In this document: positions 42,132-53,784 of the stretch, in pieces
How the letters are laid out: every line of letters begins with the position of its first letter
How positions within the stretch are numbered: position 1 is the first letter of the stretch
Source: Excoecaria cochinchinensis
Taxonomy: Eukaryota > Streptophyta > Magnoliopsida > Malpighiales > Euphorbiaceae
NCBI GenBank assembly: GCA_947683425.1
Contig: CANTUQ010000078.1
Coordinates: 1,986,001 to 2,050,000, forward strand
Direction of reading: 5' to 3'
DNA: 64,000 nt
Made by a program: the position numbers and the translations under genes
Notes under the pieces: model-generated
Told to the model about the DNA's origin: nothing
Databases searched by the model: none
The model's input: only the letters and a program-made list of their open reading frames with translations

Positions 42132-42139
42132 TATAAATA
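42132..42139 (+). promoter_or_regulatory. R9 LTR TATA box
   Basis: CCTATAAATAG about 200 bp downstream of the GC-rich island; the best core-promoter candidate in the LTR. Confidence 0.6.
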
Positions 42140-44262
42140 GTTTATGATGAAATCAAATGAGCCTCCCCTCTCTCTCTACACACATTTTTTAGACCTAAAA
42201 ATTTCTCTTCATATTCTTCTTCTTCCACCAAAAATTCCAGATTTTATTCCCCAACCAAAAATCAAAAAGAAAATCAATTGTTTCATTCTTTTTCCAACCT
42301 AATTTCTTCTAAACATATTTTTTAGAGGAAGTTTTGTTGTTTTGATTCAATTTTGGAGACAAATAGAATAATTATTTGTTCTCAAAATTGTTTTTAATCT
42401 TTTATTTTGTGTTCAATAAAACTTTTTCATTGATTTTGTTTTGAATATCTTTTTGATAAAAAATTGATTTTGAGACAAATAAAATAATTGTTTGTCATCA
42501 AAATCTAATTTTTATTTGATAAAACTTCAATCAATTTTTCTTTATTTTAATCAATAAGTTTTTTTTTATCAAAATCATTTCTTTAGGCAAAGGTATCAAT
42601 TCTTTGTTCTTAAAGAATTTTTGATCATTTTTATTTTCATGTTTCTTGGAATAAAATTCCAACATATTCATAATATTTCACTCTAATATTGTGAATCATC
42701 AAACAAAGAAATCAACCATCACTTTTCCTTCATCAAATCCAATATTCTGAGGGTAAATATTCTAGGCTCAATTTCAATTCCTATTCTATTTTATTTCATT
42801 TTATTTATTCATGTATATTTTATTATTTTTATTGATTGATTTATTGTTTTAATTTATTCATTTGTTGTATTGATTTTATATTCGTTCTATTTAATTGTTT
42901 ATACATGATATGATTTTTATTTACATAAATATTGATTGTTTATTAATTTTTAACATGTAATTAATTTATTTCACTTTAATTCATCATTATTTTTAACATG
43001 TAATTAATAAATTCATTTTAATTGATCTTTTTGCCATGAAAATGGTTTATATCATTTGTGAACATATTTAATTAATCATATTGTTTAGTTAATTGTTTTC
43101 ATCATTCTTTAATTGTTTTAATCTATTATTCTTTTCTTTATCACTTTATATATTCTTTGATTCGTTTATCTTCATCATTTTTCATCATGTTCATATTTTT
43201 ACATATATTAATTAAGTAACATGTCATATTTTATTTTATTCACATCATTTAATCATTTGTCATACATAATGCATGTTTTTCATTTATTTTAGTTTATTAA
43301 CATTTTGATTCCATTATCATTCTTTTCATATCATCTTATTTTATTTTAATTTGTTATTCATTATTTTGTGTGTTTAATCGATTTAATTGATTTAATCACT
43401 AACATTGTTTTAATTGTATTTGCTTTTATGTCTAAACTCATTCTTCGCTTGGGCGTTTTTGCGAGCACATCGGGAGGTCCAAAAGGGCTCGTTTGGTTTG
43501 TAACATTTTATTTAATTTTGCCATATAATTTTCTTGTAAAATTCTTTATTTAGGCACGCTAAAAAGAAAATCACAAAAATATTTTTATTAATTAACTTGA
43601 CATTTTTTCTAAATAAAAGGGGACCAATGTCCTAATTTTTCATACCCAAATAAATCATCACATCAAAACTGTTTCATAATAAATATGCATGCGAGGACAA
43701 ATGTTCTCACTATTAATGAATAACCCGTTTTATGCATGTATTTCACTTTTATAAATGGGAGTTGTATTCCGCTCCTAGTGTTATTGTAATTTGTCTTTGA
43801 ATGCTTTATTTTAGATTTTGCTTACATTTACCGCTTTTGATATGAATGATTGCGCCTTTAAATTAAAATTGCATTGTGTGAAAGTTGATGAAACAATGAA
43901 TTCAAAACTTAATTATGATATTAATCAAGGTATGAATAAATGAGAAGTCCCGAACCTTGCTCTGGTCTTTGGGCTCAAGAGGCTAGAGGTTATCCTCCAA
44001 GACACCTCTCGTGTCACGAGACTTAGACGTTAATCCTAGGCCTCATGGCCCAATATGGATAAAATGCGCAAGTCTTAGGCTCTCCGAGGCGAGAGAAACT
44101 TTCCCAATGTTCTATTGGGTGGCGACTCCATGAAACCTCCTTGTTGCCCAACATAGACGCACTTGCGATTTATCGCAAGCTGTTGACGGACCCACAAATG
44201 CCCCGATCGCCCACGTGCGGGCGGTCGGACGGGCGGCCGCGGGGATCCGGCGCGCGTCACAG

Positions 44263-44281
44263 TGGCGACTACACTGGGGAC
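44263..44281 (+). promoter_or_regulatory. R9 primer binding site (Tat/Ogre type)
   Basis: TGGCGACTACACTGGGGAC starting one base after the LTR. It has the form usual in Tat/Ogre elements, for which tRNA-Arg is the reported primer; the tRNA identity is inferred. Confidence 0.75.
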
Positions 44282-45190
44282 ATACTCGAGACTTCGATTC
44301 GAAAGTACCTTGATTAAAAATCATAATTGAGTTTTAATTTAAAAATTTCATCTTCTTTCAAAACTGCATTGCATCTCATTAGAGCCTTAGATCTATGCTA
44401 GTTTGGTCCCTCTTTTAGCCCCGGTGCGTTCCCGAAGCACGACCCCATTTTCACTCAATTTGGGGAAGTGTTAAGGATAATCACCAGCCCAAGCCTCGTA
44501 CCTCAATGGTATATTAAATGGTGACCCGATCGGTCGTTACGCTCATGATGAGCTAGACCCGTCGGCAGCGATCATGCTTGGGTAGCCCTAAAGTAACACC
44601 ACCCATGACCAAAGCTTATATAATGGCAATAGATACTTCCCCTAGGTGGTATGAACCGTAATACCTTGCTTGCTATATGGATTATTTTGTATTGGATAAA
44701 CCCAAATAATTTGATTGGTCACCTAATCAAAGGCTTTCATGCCCCGATAGGCCCACGTCAACTTGTTCGGGCTGCCTAAATACATAATGATCATAACCCA
44801 TGTGCTTGCACATTAGATAAGAGATGTTACGATGCCGGTTCTTCACCGAGCACCATACGCATCCATTGGGTTCCCCGCTAACCCATGGATTAAGCCCACC
44901 TAGGAAAGAGACCGCATTACCTCGTGTGTGGGAGTAATAAGGTTGGAAGGATCTACTTGCTTGCATGTGATTTTAAATGTTGCATAGCTCACTATCATGC
45001 ATTGTATATGTCATTCATGCATCATCCTAACAATCTAATTTTTTCAGCCATCATAGATTCATCTAAGTGGACTAAAGGTTCTGACGGTCGGCTAGTAAGG
45101 ACAAATCTGCTCTTTGAGTTGCCGGAACAAGTGTCTGACTGGGATTCTGAGTCATTCTCATCAATCAGTGAATCCTCTCTTGAATCATCA
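44282..45190 (+). other. R9 untranslated leader
   Basis: About 0.9 kb. The ORF containing gag is open from 44924, but upstream codons look untranslated, so I start gag at the ATG at 45191. Nothing else recognised. Confidence 0.7.
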
Positions 45191-46597
45191 ATGGCAGAAG
45201 AACCTGGAGTTTTGACCACTCAAGACCTAGCTAGGAGGCTAGAGGATTTTGAACGAAGAATGATGGATATGATGGGTGCCATGGCTGAAAGGATTGCCCA
45301 TCCACCTGCAGCCCCACAGCCGCCTGCTGCTCTACAGCCACAAGCAGCCCCTCCTCGGGGGCAAGCCGAACCGCCTGCTGGCGGGGAGGCTCCCTTCGTT
45401 GGAGTTGCTGCTCGTCAACCCAACAATGAGCACAGAGCTGCAGCACCCATCGAGCCAAGAGGGGAAAGGATTCACAATCCCAACGATGATTTCCTGATGG
45501 AGGAGGAAGAAGAAGTGGTGCCGATAGTCCACCAAGCTGCAAGGCCCAGAGCACCCAGAGTAGAGGATAAAGCTCTAAGAGGTATGAGACAACAGATCGA
45601 AGCTATCACCCGCATGCTCTCGGCTGGAAAGGGGATCAACCCAGAAGACAGAGATCTGGGGGATGAAGAGCTGCTGCCCCAAAGATTCAAGATGCCCGAG
45701 CTTTCGAAGTTTGATGGCACCTCTGACCCATCCACCCACATCAAGCAGTACACCTTGGTCATGAAAGGCACAGGGCTGAGCAAGAAGCAGAAGGTAGAAT
45801 ATTTCTGCCTTAGTCTGGTGGGCCCGACTGTTGACTGGTACCACGGGTTGGATAGGAGGTCCAAAGAGGACTGGGACCTTTTGACCGAAGAATTCATGAA
45901 GCAGTACGACTGCAGCACTAGGATGGAGGTCACCCTGAAAGACCTCGAGCTTCTACAGCAGAAGAATGATGAGTCATTCCATGAGTACCTTACAAGATGG
46001 AGAAACAGGGTCATGGAGATGAAGAGGAAGCCTGACACTGCAGACCAGATCAGGTTGTTTATCAGAAACTCATGCCCTTACTTAAGGGACTTGCTCAGTT
46101 TTAAGGGGCTCAAGGACTGGGAGTCACTTAAGGATATTGCTATAGAAGCTGAGGCGGCTTACCTGGCAAAGAAAGCAAGCCAAAATAACTTTGCTGGGAA
46201 AGGCTATGGGAACCAGTCGGGATTCAAATCAGGAGGTGCCGGAGGCAGCAACAGCAGAAACGGTAGGACGACAGAGGTCTCAGCTACTGGAGTTGGGCAG
46301 AGTCAAAGATACTACTCCAGCTTAGGCCGCTCTCTATCTTGGGTACTGGAAAAACTAATGAAAGAAGGCAAGTTACAGCCATTGCCATCTAGACCAGCCT
46401 TGAGTCAGGGACAGCCGGGACATAGAGGTGATCAGTACTGCGCTTACCACCAGCACACCGGCCATTTGACTGACCATTGCCGTATTCTGAGAAATAAGAT
46501 CCAGGATCTCATTGACACCAATCAGATCACAGATCCTGAGAAGAGAGAAAAGAAGAAGAAGGCAGGCTACAACGCAGTCCCTCCACCGCGAACATGA
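45191..46597 (+). CDS. gag: R9 gag protein (about 468 aa)
   Basis: Start chosen at MAEEPGVLTTQD; an open frame extends further upstream with alternative Met codons. A helical LEDFERRMMDMM segment precedes a Pro/Ala-rich region (about 35-80). A Retrotrans_gag capsid domain covers about 165-330 (FKMPELSKFDGTSDP, LVGPTVDWYHGL, LLTEEFMKQYD, ESFHEYLTRWRN). A Gly/Asn/Ser-rich linker is followed by a Cys/His cluster YCAYHQHTGHLTDHC (about residue 418), the short zinc-binding motif usual in Tat gags. It ends at TGA before 46598. The frame is open and looks functional as a structural protein, but protease, RT and integrase are absent from R9, so it depends on a helper. Confidence 0.88.
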   Translation: MAEEPGVLTTQDLARRLEDFERRMMDMMGAMAERIAHPPAAPQPPAALQPQAAPPRGQAEPPAGGEAPFVGVAARQPNNEHRAAAPIEPRGERIHNPNDDFLMEEEEEVVPIVHQAARPRAPRVEDKALRGMRQQIEAITRMLSAGKGINPEDRDLGDEELLPQRFKMPELSKFDGTSDPSTHIKQYTLVMKGTGLSKKQKVEYFCLSLVGPTVDWYHGLDRRSKEDWDLLTEEFMKQYDCSTRMEVTLKDLELLQQKNDESFHEYLTRWRNRVMEMKRKPDTADQIRLFIRNSCPYLRDLLSFKGLKDWESLKDIAIEAEAAYLAKKASQNNFAGKGYGNQSGFKSGGAGGSNSRNGRTTEVSATGVGQSQRYYSSLGRSLSWVLEKLMKEGKLQPLPSRPALSQGQPGHRGDQYCAYHQHTGHLTDHCRILRNKIQDLIDTNQITDPEKREKKKKAGYNAVPPPRT

Positions 46598-48589
46598 TCG
46601 TGTCCTGTGGCCCACTAGTGATATTGCTTTTAGATGCTGGAATCTTTTCATTTCTGGAACTTTTTATATTACAATTTTTTATTTGTAATAAAGAGAACAA
46701 TTTTTTGCTTATTTGAATAATGTTTCTATTGATTTCATTTCGCATGATCATAACAAATTAACTTTGGCATTAATTCAAATAATATGACTGCAGTTAATCT
46801 CGGAAACTTTGGGGAATCCAAAGAAAATTTTGATAGCATCTAACATAGCTCCTGTAGAGAGAGAAATTAAAAAAAAAAAACTAGTTGCAATTAGGGGACT
46901 GGATGGAAACTCACTAAGAGCACTAGAACCTTTCTGATTACCCGTCAAAGCGACCTCTGGATAAGACGGAACCTAGAAAATGATTTAGGCACTATTTCTT
47001 TGTATAGCTCTCTAAATGACTATTTCCTACCCTTACTTCACAATCGCTTGCTAGCCCCTCGAGCTTTTATGCGGGTATGCTAAATGCGTGCCAATTTTGT
47101 TGTTACACACATTAAAACTACCTCCCTCGCCTAAAATGATTTTGGCTTCCCCTTAGAAGAGTGGCCGCTCTAAAAAGGATGGATGTACATTTGAACAATT
47201 TTTCTTTGGACTATCAAAAATTGCCTTGGTAAGGGCAAGTTTACACTTTGGAAAAAAGGGTTTAGTCGTGCATAAAAGGCATGAGCAAAAAAAAAAAAAA
47301 AAAAAAAAGACCTCAAAACAGTAACCAATTGACTAGTTTCAATAATTACCCTTTTATTGTTATTCTGATCTCAATGAGCTGAAATATTACCGAGCCCAAA
47401 TTCAAGAATACCTTTGTATATACAACTGAGCTGAGAATGGTTCATCCATCGGTCGAGAAAATATCGCGGCCATTTTTCTCTAGCGACCTGATCCTCCTTT
47501 GACAGCCATCTACCTAAGCCTGACATTACAACCCAAGTAAGACCTCTTGATTCTTGGTTCAGTCTTATCCAATTAGCGGAGATGACCTTCTAAAGAGGTT
47601 TGGTAAGTAAGAAGAGGCTTATGGTGTTTCTTGAGCTTCAAGCGAGGAGCCACGAGTGCATTCATGCATTCGAGTTAAGTCCCGTCTCCAACATTGCTTC
47701 TAGAATTCGCATTCAAGAAAAATTGAGAGAAAATCGTCAATCATAAAACCCGAGAGGGCTGATTGATAACAGGAGTTTGATGCTTTCAAGATCTATCTCG
47801 AGATTAGCTAAAGTCTTGTATTTTTTAAAATCAATGCCAAAATAATGATCATGCTTAATGAAATCAAATTGAAACACATGCATTTATGCAATGATGTGGT
47901 CAGAGCAGTTAACTTTGTGTGACCAAAGTCGCCTTTTGTCCACCGCTCAAGCGCTTCAACCGATTCATCCTGCTATCAAATGTGAAGAATCAAGCTCATG
48001 CAACCATGTCCTAAGACTCCCGAAAGATTCTTGCCAACAACTTCAGCAATCTTAAAAAAAAATAAAAAAAAGAGAGCCGTTAGAGTGAAAACCGTAACTG
48101 GCGCTCTAAGCAAAAACTAGGCAAAAGGATAGGGTGAAAACCTAAAAACAGGCAGTCTGTCCTTCAAAAAAAAAAAAGAAGAAAGAGAAAAGCCGCTGGA
48201 TTGGGTTGGGTCCATTTCAGGCAAAAAATAAGGCACAGGGTTATGTGAAAATCCACAAAGGACGCATCTCCCACTGAGAAAAGCTAGTGTGAAAATCCAC
48301 AAGGGACGCACTACCTTCAATTAATGACTACAGGTACTAGGTGAGAATCTCACAATCCCAAAGGGCATGAAATTCAAAAGCAGCTCAAAAGGCATCAATT
48401 ATATCACAAATCGCAGCTAGGCCGGCATCATCTCCAAGTCCACATAGATGAATTTTTATCCTGCATTCATGCATGACTCATGCATTTCACTTGCATGCTC
48501 ACAATTTTTGCATAGTTTAGTTTCTTTATTTTGCAGAAAAAGAGACCTGAGGCGGACACCGACAAAAGCCGAGTGATGACATCGGTCAA

Positions 48590-48755
48590 AACATATATCC
48601 AAGCCTCAAGTCAATCATCAATCCAGACATCGATCAAATCATCAATCCACATACCAGCTTAATCATCAATCCAAGCCTCAACTCATTCATTAATCCAGAC
48701 ATCGATCAAATCATCAATCCCCATACCAGCTTAATCATCAATCCAAGCACCATCC
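48590..48755. repeat. R9 tandem repeat I
   Basis: About 3 imperfect copies of a unit with 'aatcatcaatccagacatcgatcaaatcatcaatccacataccagctt'. Confidence 0.82.
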
Positions 48756-48756
48756 G

Positions 48757-49150
48757 AAGACCTCTCAGGGGGCAAACGATCAATAAACCGAAGTCCTCTC
48801 AGGGGGCAAACGATCAATAAACCGAAGACTTCTCAGGGAGCAGAAAATCAAAGACTTCTCAGGGAGCAGCCATCCAAAGACTTCTCAGGGAGCAGAAAAT
48901 CAAAGACTTCTCAAGGAGCAGCAAACCGAAGACTTCTCAGGGAGCAGAAAATCAAAGACTTCTCAGGGAGCAGAAAACCGAAGACTTCTCAGGGAGCAGA
49001 AAATCGAAGACTTCTCAGGGAGCAGAAAATCAAAGACTTCTCAGGGAGCAGAAAATCGAAGACTTCTCAGGGAGCAGCAAACTAAAGACCTCTCAGGGGG
49101 CAAATGATCAGCAAACTGAAGACCTCTCAGGGGGCAAACGAACGATCAAT
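48757..49150. repeat. R9 tandem repeat II (cttctcagggagcagaaaatcaaaga)
   Basis: About fourteen units of 25-35 bp: 'aagacttctcagggagcagaaaatc' flanked on both sides by the longer variant 'aagacctctcagggggcaaacgatcaataaaccg'. It lies in the 3' untranslated region. Confidence 0.9.
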
Positions 49151-49187
49151 CAACCGAAGGGCTCACAGATAGCACCACTTCAATTCA

Positions 49188-49315
49188 CAGCGGTTAGCAC
49201 GATGGCGGCACAACCCACAAGAGGTTGGCACGACCACGGCACTACCAAAATTCACAGCGGTTAGCACGATGGCGGCACTACCCACAAGAGGTTAGCACGA
49301 CCACGGCATTACCTG
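49188..49315. repeat. R9 tandem repeat III
   Basis: Two copies of 'ttcacagcggttagcacgatggcggca' followed by 'acaagaggttggcacgaccacggca'-like sequence. Confidence 0.82.
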
Positions 49316-49450
49316 CTACCACCAAAAGACAGCAACACCTATCATTACAATTCCATCAAGCAGGAAAGACGACCGACTCAGGTACGCGTCTCTTTCCTTT
49401 TCTTCTTTGAGTTTAGGCTCACCTAGACACTAGTGTACTAGATTCCCCTA

Positions 49451-49463
49451 AACTGGGGGCAAC
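49451..49463 (+). promoter_or_regulatory. R9 polypurine tract
   Basis: AACTGGGGGCAAC directly before the 3' LTR start TGTAGACACC at 49464. Confidence 0.75.
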
Positions 49464-52185
49464 TGTAGACACCGGGTCCTGAGTAAGCCTAGATCGAAGT
49501 TACCCAATGATGATAATTGCCTTCACAGGCTTAAAAGGTTAAAAGTGATGGTTTTCTCGTCAAAATTGCATTTTAGAGTGAAAAATTAAAAAAATAATAA
49601 AAAAGATTTAAAAAAATTAATTTTGAAAAATGGGGGCTTAAAATTATGGTATTTTTAGTCAATTTAAAATTTAAAAAAATAGAAAAAAAATAAAAAAAAA
49701 AGTTTTTTTTTTTTTTCGGACCGCGAGTGTCGGGCGCGGCAGCGCGCAGGCGCGCTGGCGCCCAGCTCGCAGGCGCCAGGCGCCCAGCCCGCCGACGCCC
49801 AGGCGCCCAGCGCGCTGGGCGCGATTTGGCGACGCGCAGCGTCGCCAATGCCGCGCGTCGCTCTTTAGCGACGCGCAGCGTTGCGCGCTGCGCGCCGCAC
49901 CGCGCGCCTCTGCGCGCGATTCCCGCCCGACCTCCGCACGGCTCTCGCGCGCCTCACCGCGTGAGTGCCCGTCGCTCTATAGCGACGGGCGGCGTCCCTC
50001 TGGCGACGGGCTTCCGGCCGTCGATATAGGGTCTGTTACCCAAAAATCCTATTTTTCAGCCTTTTTTCCGATTTTTTCACCCAAAAATCCATTTTTATCC
50101 CATTTTTTTGGGGTTTTTGACTTCAAATTAAATTCTAAAATATTTTTTTAGGTAATTAAATAATAAAACTTGATTTTATCATTAAAAATAAAATTATTTT
50201 GGGTTAAAATAGGTTTTTTCCTTAATTAAATTAGGGCAAACTATTTTATCCTATAAATAGTTTATGATGAAATCAAATGAGCCTCCCCTCTCTCTCTACA
50301 CACATTTTTTAGACCTAAAAATTTCTCTTCATCTTCTTCTTCTTCCACCAAAAATTCCAGATTTTATTCCCCAACCAAAAATCAAAAAGAAAATCAATTG
50401 TTTCATTCTTTTTCCAACCTAATTTCTTCTAAACATATTTTTTAGAGGAAGTTTTGTTGTTTTGATTCAATTTTGGAGACAAATAGAATAATTATTTGTT
50501 CTCAAAATTGTTTTTAATCTTTTATTTTGTGTTCAATAAAACTTTTTCATTGATTTTGTTTTGAATATCTTTTTGATAAAAAATTGATTTTGAGACAAAT
50601 AAAATAATTGTTTGTCATCAAAATCTAATTTTTATTTGATAAAACTTCAATCAATTTTTCTTTATTTTAATCAATAAGTTTTTTTTTATCAAAATCATTT
50701 CTTTAGGCAAAGGTATCAATTCTTTGTTCTTAAAGAATTTTTGATCATTTTTATTTTCATGTTTCTTGGAATAAAATTCTAACATATTCATAATATTTCA
50801 CTCTAATATTGTGAATCATCAAACAAAGAAATCAACCATCACTTTTCCTTCATCAAATCCAATATTCTGAGGGTAAATATTCTAGGCTCAATTTCAATTC
50901 CTATTCTATTTTATTTCATTTTATTTATTCATGTATATTTTATTATTTTTATTGATTGATTTATTGTTTTAATTTATTCATTTGTTGTATTGATTTTATA
51001 TTCGTTCTATTTAATTGTTTATACATGATATGATTTTTATTTACATAAATATTGATTGTTTATTAATTTTTAACATGTAATTAATTTATTTCACTTTAAT
51101 TCATCATTATTTTTAACATGTAATTAATAAATTCATTTTAATTGATCTTTTTGCCATGAAAATGGTTTATATCATTTGTGAACATATTTAATTAATCATA
51201 TTGTTTAGTTAATTGTTTTCATCATTCTTTAATTGTTTTAATCTATTATTCTTTTCTTTATCACTTTATATATTCTTTGATTCGTTTATCTTCATCATTT
51301 TTCATCATGTTCATATTTTTACATATATTAATTAAGTAACATGTCATATTTTATTTTATTCACATCATTTAATCATTTGTCATACATAATGCATGTTTTT
51401 CATTTATTTTAGTTTATTAACATTTTGATTCCATTATCATTCTTTTCATATCATCTTATTTTATTTTAATTTGTTATTCATTATTTTGTGTGTTTAATCG
51501 ATTTAATTGATTTAATCACTAACATTGTTTTAATTGTATTTGCTTTTATGTCTAAACTCATTCTTCGCTTGGGCGTTTTTGCGAGCACATCGGGAGGTCC
51601 AAAAGGGCTCGTTTGGTTTGTAACATTTTATTTGATTTTGCCATATAATTTTCTTGTAAAATTCTTTATTTAGGCACGCTAAAAAGAAAATCACAAAAAC
51701 ATTTTTATTAATTAACTTGACATTTTTTCTAAATAAAAGGGGACCAATGTCCTAATTTTTCATACCCAAATAAATCATCACATCAAAACTGTTTCATAAT
51801 AAATATGCATGCGAGGACAAATGTTCTCACTATTAATGAATAACCCGTTTTATGCATGTATTTCACTTTTATAAATGGGAGTTGTATTCCGCTCCTAGTG
51901 TTATTGTAATTTGTCTTTGAATGCTTTATTTTAGATTTTGCTTACATTTACCGCTTTTGATATGAATGATTGCGCCTTTAAATTAAAATTGCATTGTGTG
52001 GAAAGTTGATGAAACAATGAATTCAAAACTTAATTATGATATTAATCAAGGTATGAATAAATGAGAAGTCCCGAACCTTGCTCTGGTCTTTGGGCTCAAG
52101 AGGCTAGAGGTTATCCCACAAATGCCCCGATCGTCCACGTGCGGGCGGTCGGACGGGCGGCCGCGGGGATCCGGCGAGCATCACA
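49464..52185 (+). repeat. R9 3' LTR (2722 bp)
   Basis: Matches the 5' LTR with an offset of 8120 bp. Lacks about 197 bp corresponding to about 43996-44191 of the 5' LTR. The 24-bp palindrome at 49853-49876 has its loop inverted relative to 41733-41756. Confidence 0.95.
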
Positions 52186-52307
52186 GAGGGTAAAAGCCAA
52201 GTTGAGTGAAACACGGGTGGAGTGCAATATTTTGAGTGAATCACGTGAGGGAGTGAATTGTGAGGTCTTTTTATTCCCTATTAACATTTATTTGCAGTTT
52301 ATAAATC
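52186..52307 (+). other. R8 leader, gag-proximal part
   Basis: Resumes the R8 leader after R9 with the usual 'cacgtgagggagtgaattgtgagg' block and TTTGCAG shortly before the expected gag start. Confidence 0.85.
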
Positions 52308-53149
52308 AAGTCGAGAAGGGAAAAGAAAGGAGACAATTTTTTGAGGAAGAAGATGAAAACGTGCCTAATGTGAAGATGATGTACAAAACAATAATGAGTG
52401 AGTTTAAGAAGTTAAATTCCAGGATGGATCAGATGGCGGAGAGAATGGATGAGTCTACTAGAATCCAAAATCGAAGTAGATTAATTGACCATCAGAGGAA
52501 TAGGGAAGAATCTAAAGATACGGAATTGCGGTTTAAACAACTATTTAGACAGCTAGATAAGTGTTTAAAAAAGGAGAGAAGAAAGAAAGAGGAAGTTGCA
52601 ATGGAAGAAATTATATGTGAAGCTGAAAGAGATGCTATAGATTTATATGCTGATGAGATTGTCAATGAGGAAGATAAAAGTGAAAGTGTAGATGTTGTTG
52701 CTGTGAGTGAAAATGAAGAAGATTGTGAAAAGGAAGATGTTTGTTTAGTTGAGATGGAAGATCAACATGTTATGAGTGATCCTGTAGTGCTTAAGGAGGA
52801 TGAGTTGAACATGGAGCGAGAAGAAAATCATGACCAGAACGAAATTATTGTATTGAATAATCATTTTTTTCCTAGTATTTTTGTTAAATTGCAGGGACAT
52901 GATGAGTCCTCAGCTGAAGAAGCATTCATTTTATTTGCACCTATTCAGAAGATCTTATATGAGGATGAATTTATTTTACAAGTGCCAATTCCCAACTTGA
53001 ACAAGACAAAAATTCGAAGACGAATCTTTTCCAAAGAGGGAGGGGATGATGCGTGCACAGGGGGGTCAACTCATCATGGCAATCCTACACGAGCCAAATT
53101 GTGGAAATTATGGAAAGTCAAGAGAGATTGGAGCCGAATGACACCATGA
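52308..53149 (+). pseudogene. R8 short gag-X gene (start codon lost, frameshifted)
   Basis: Where R4, R11 and R2 have the gag ATG, R8 has AAG (52308-52310), followed by an indel that shifts the first 15 or so codons. From about 52340 the frame reads NVPNVKMMYKTIMSEFKKLN and MDQMAERMDESTRIQNR, then jumps without any capsid domain to REESKDTELRFKQLFRQLDKC and region X (CEAERDAIDLYAD, VCLVEMEDQHVM, VPIPNLNKTKIRRRIF). It crosses the PPT into the LTR and ends there at DWSRMTP in a frame different from the one that resembles the R7 tail. The architecture equals that of R2. The apparent longer ORF beginning in the R9 LTR is a chance fusion. Confidence 0.85.
53012..53046 (+). promoter_or_regulatory. 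R8 stem-loop and polypurine tract
   Basis: ATTCG-AAGA-CGAAT (53012-53025; loop AAGA instead of AGGA) then AAAGAGGGAGGGGA (53033-53046). Confidence 0.8.
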
Positions 53150-53779
53150 CCAATCCAATAGGGCTTATTTTATTATGTTGTACTTGTTTTGTTTTAATTT
53201 ATTTAGTTAGACCCTCATATAGCTTAATAAGTTTATTTTAAGTGAGTTGGGCTTATTTTAGTTTGGGTTCATTTAATTTAATTATTTTAGGCTTGTGGGC
53301 TGTTGTATTTTAGAGTTAATAAGTTTGGGCTATAGTTATTTGGTGGGAGGCCCATGTGTTAGGTGGCCTTTTGACTTATTTAGGGTTTGGTGGGAGGCCC
53401 ATGTGTTAGATGACCATGTGTTAGGTGGCCTTTTGACTTATTTAGGGTTACCTACCTTTTGAGAGCTATAAATACCTCATTATAAGTTGTAAAAGACAGA
53501 TTTTAAACACTTTTGAATACCATCATTTGGCTTGGCCGAATTTTCTTCATTGGAGAGGAAAGCTTGTCTTCTTCTTTCGCATCAAGAACTTAAATTCTTA
53601 TCAAGGTATTTACTTTGTGGCGAATTCTGTTCTTGTGTTTTTAAATCAATCTATTATAAGCATTTCCATTCACATGTTGTTTGGAGGTTCTTTAGATTGG
53701 GAGTTTCTTCTTGTTCATGTTCATGCCATATTGTGTGTTTAAGGGGTTTCGGGTTCTCTAGCCTTGGGGTTCCGCATCA
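53047..53779 (+). repeat. R8 3' LTR (733 bp)
   Basis: Pairs with 39897-40615; extra partial copy of the internal repeat at about 53405-53425. Confidence 0.94.
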
Positions 53780-53784
53780 CATGA

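Larger units (their letters stand above)
41344..44261 (+). repeat. R9 5' LTR (2918 bp)
   Basis: Contains a very GC-rich palindromic island (41598-41925), a TATA box at 42132-42139, then long AT-rich sequence. Near-identical to the 3' LTR apart from a deletion of about 197 bp in the latter and a flipped hairpin loop. Short ORFs inside are not supported. Confidence 0.95.
46598..49463 (+). other. R9 noncoding region in place of pol
   Basis: About 2.9 kb with no coding frame and no recognisable pol. It includes an A-run at about 47287-47308, several A-rich patches (48050-48070, 48165-48190) and tandem repeats from 48590 to the PPT. Confidence 0.85.
41344..52185 (+). mobile_element. R9: Tat/Ogre-type gag-only retrotransposon (10.8 kb)
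   Basis: TSD GAGGG (41339-41343 and 52186-52190). LTRs start TGTAGACACC and end TCACA, 2918 bp (5') and 2722 bp (3'). One gag ORF, then 2.9 kb with no pol. It is inserted in the R8 leader just upstream of gag-X. Very long LTRs, a TGGCGAC...CACTGGGG primer site and tandem repeats before the PPT fit the Tat/Ogre branch. Confidence 0.93.
39897..53779 (+). mobile_element. R8: non-autonomous CRM-type element (interrupted by R9)
   Basis: TSD CATGA (39892-39896 and 53780-53784). LTRs 39897-40615 (719 bp) and 53047-53779 (733 bp), primer site, leader, short gag-X region, PPT. About 3.0 kb without R9. It is inserted in the R7 5' LTR. Confidence 0.95.

Noticed and set aside
43368..43553. 61-aa hydrophobic ORF present in both R9 LTRs
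   Set aside because: Identical in both LTRs only because the LTRs are copies; AT-rich composition explains the hydrophobic product.
44261..44281. Partial tRNA gene
   Set aside because: Similarity is limited to the primer binding site of R9; no cloverleaf follows.
52061..53149. 362-aa ORF beginning in the R9 3' LTR
   Set aside because: Chance in-frame fusion across the R9/R8 junction. Only the part from about 52340 is homologous to gag-X.
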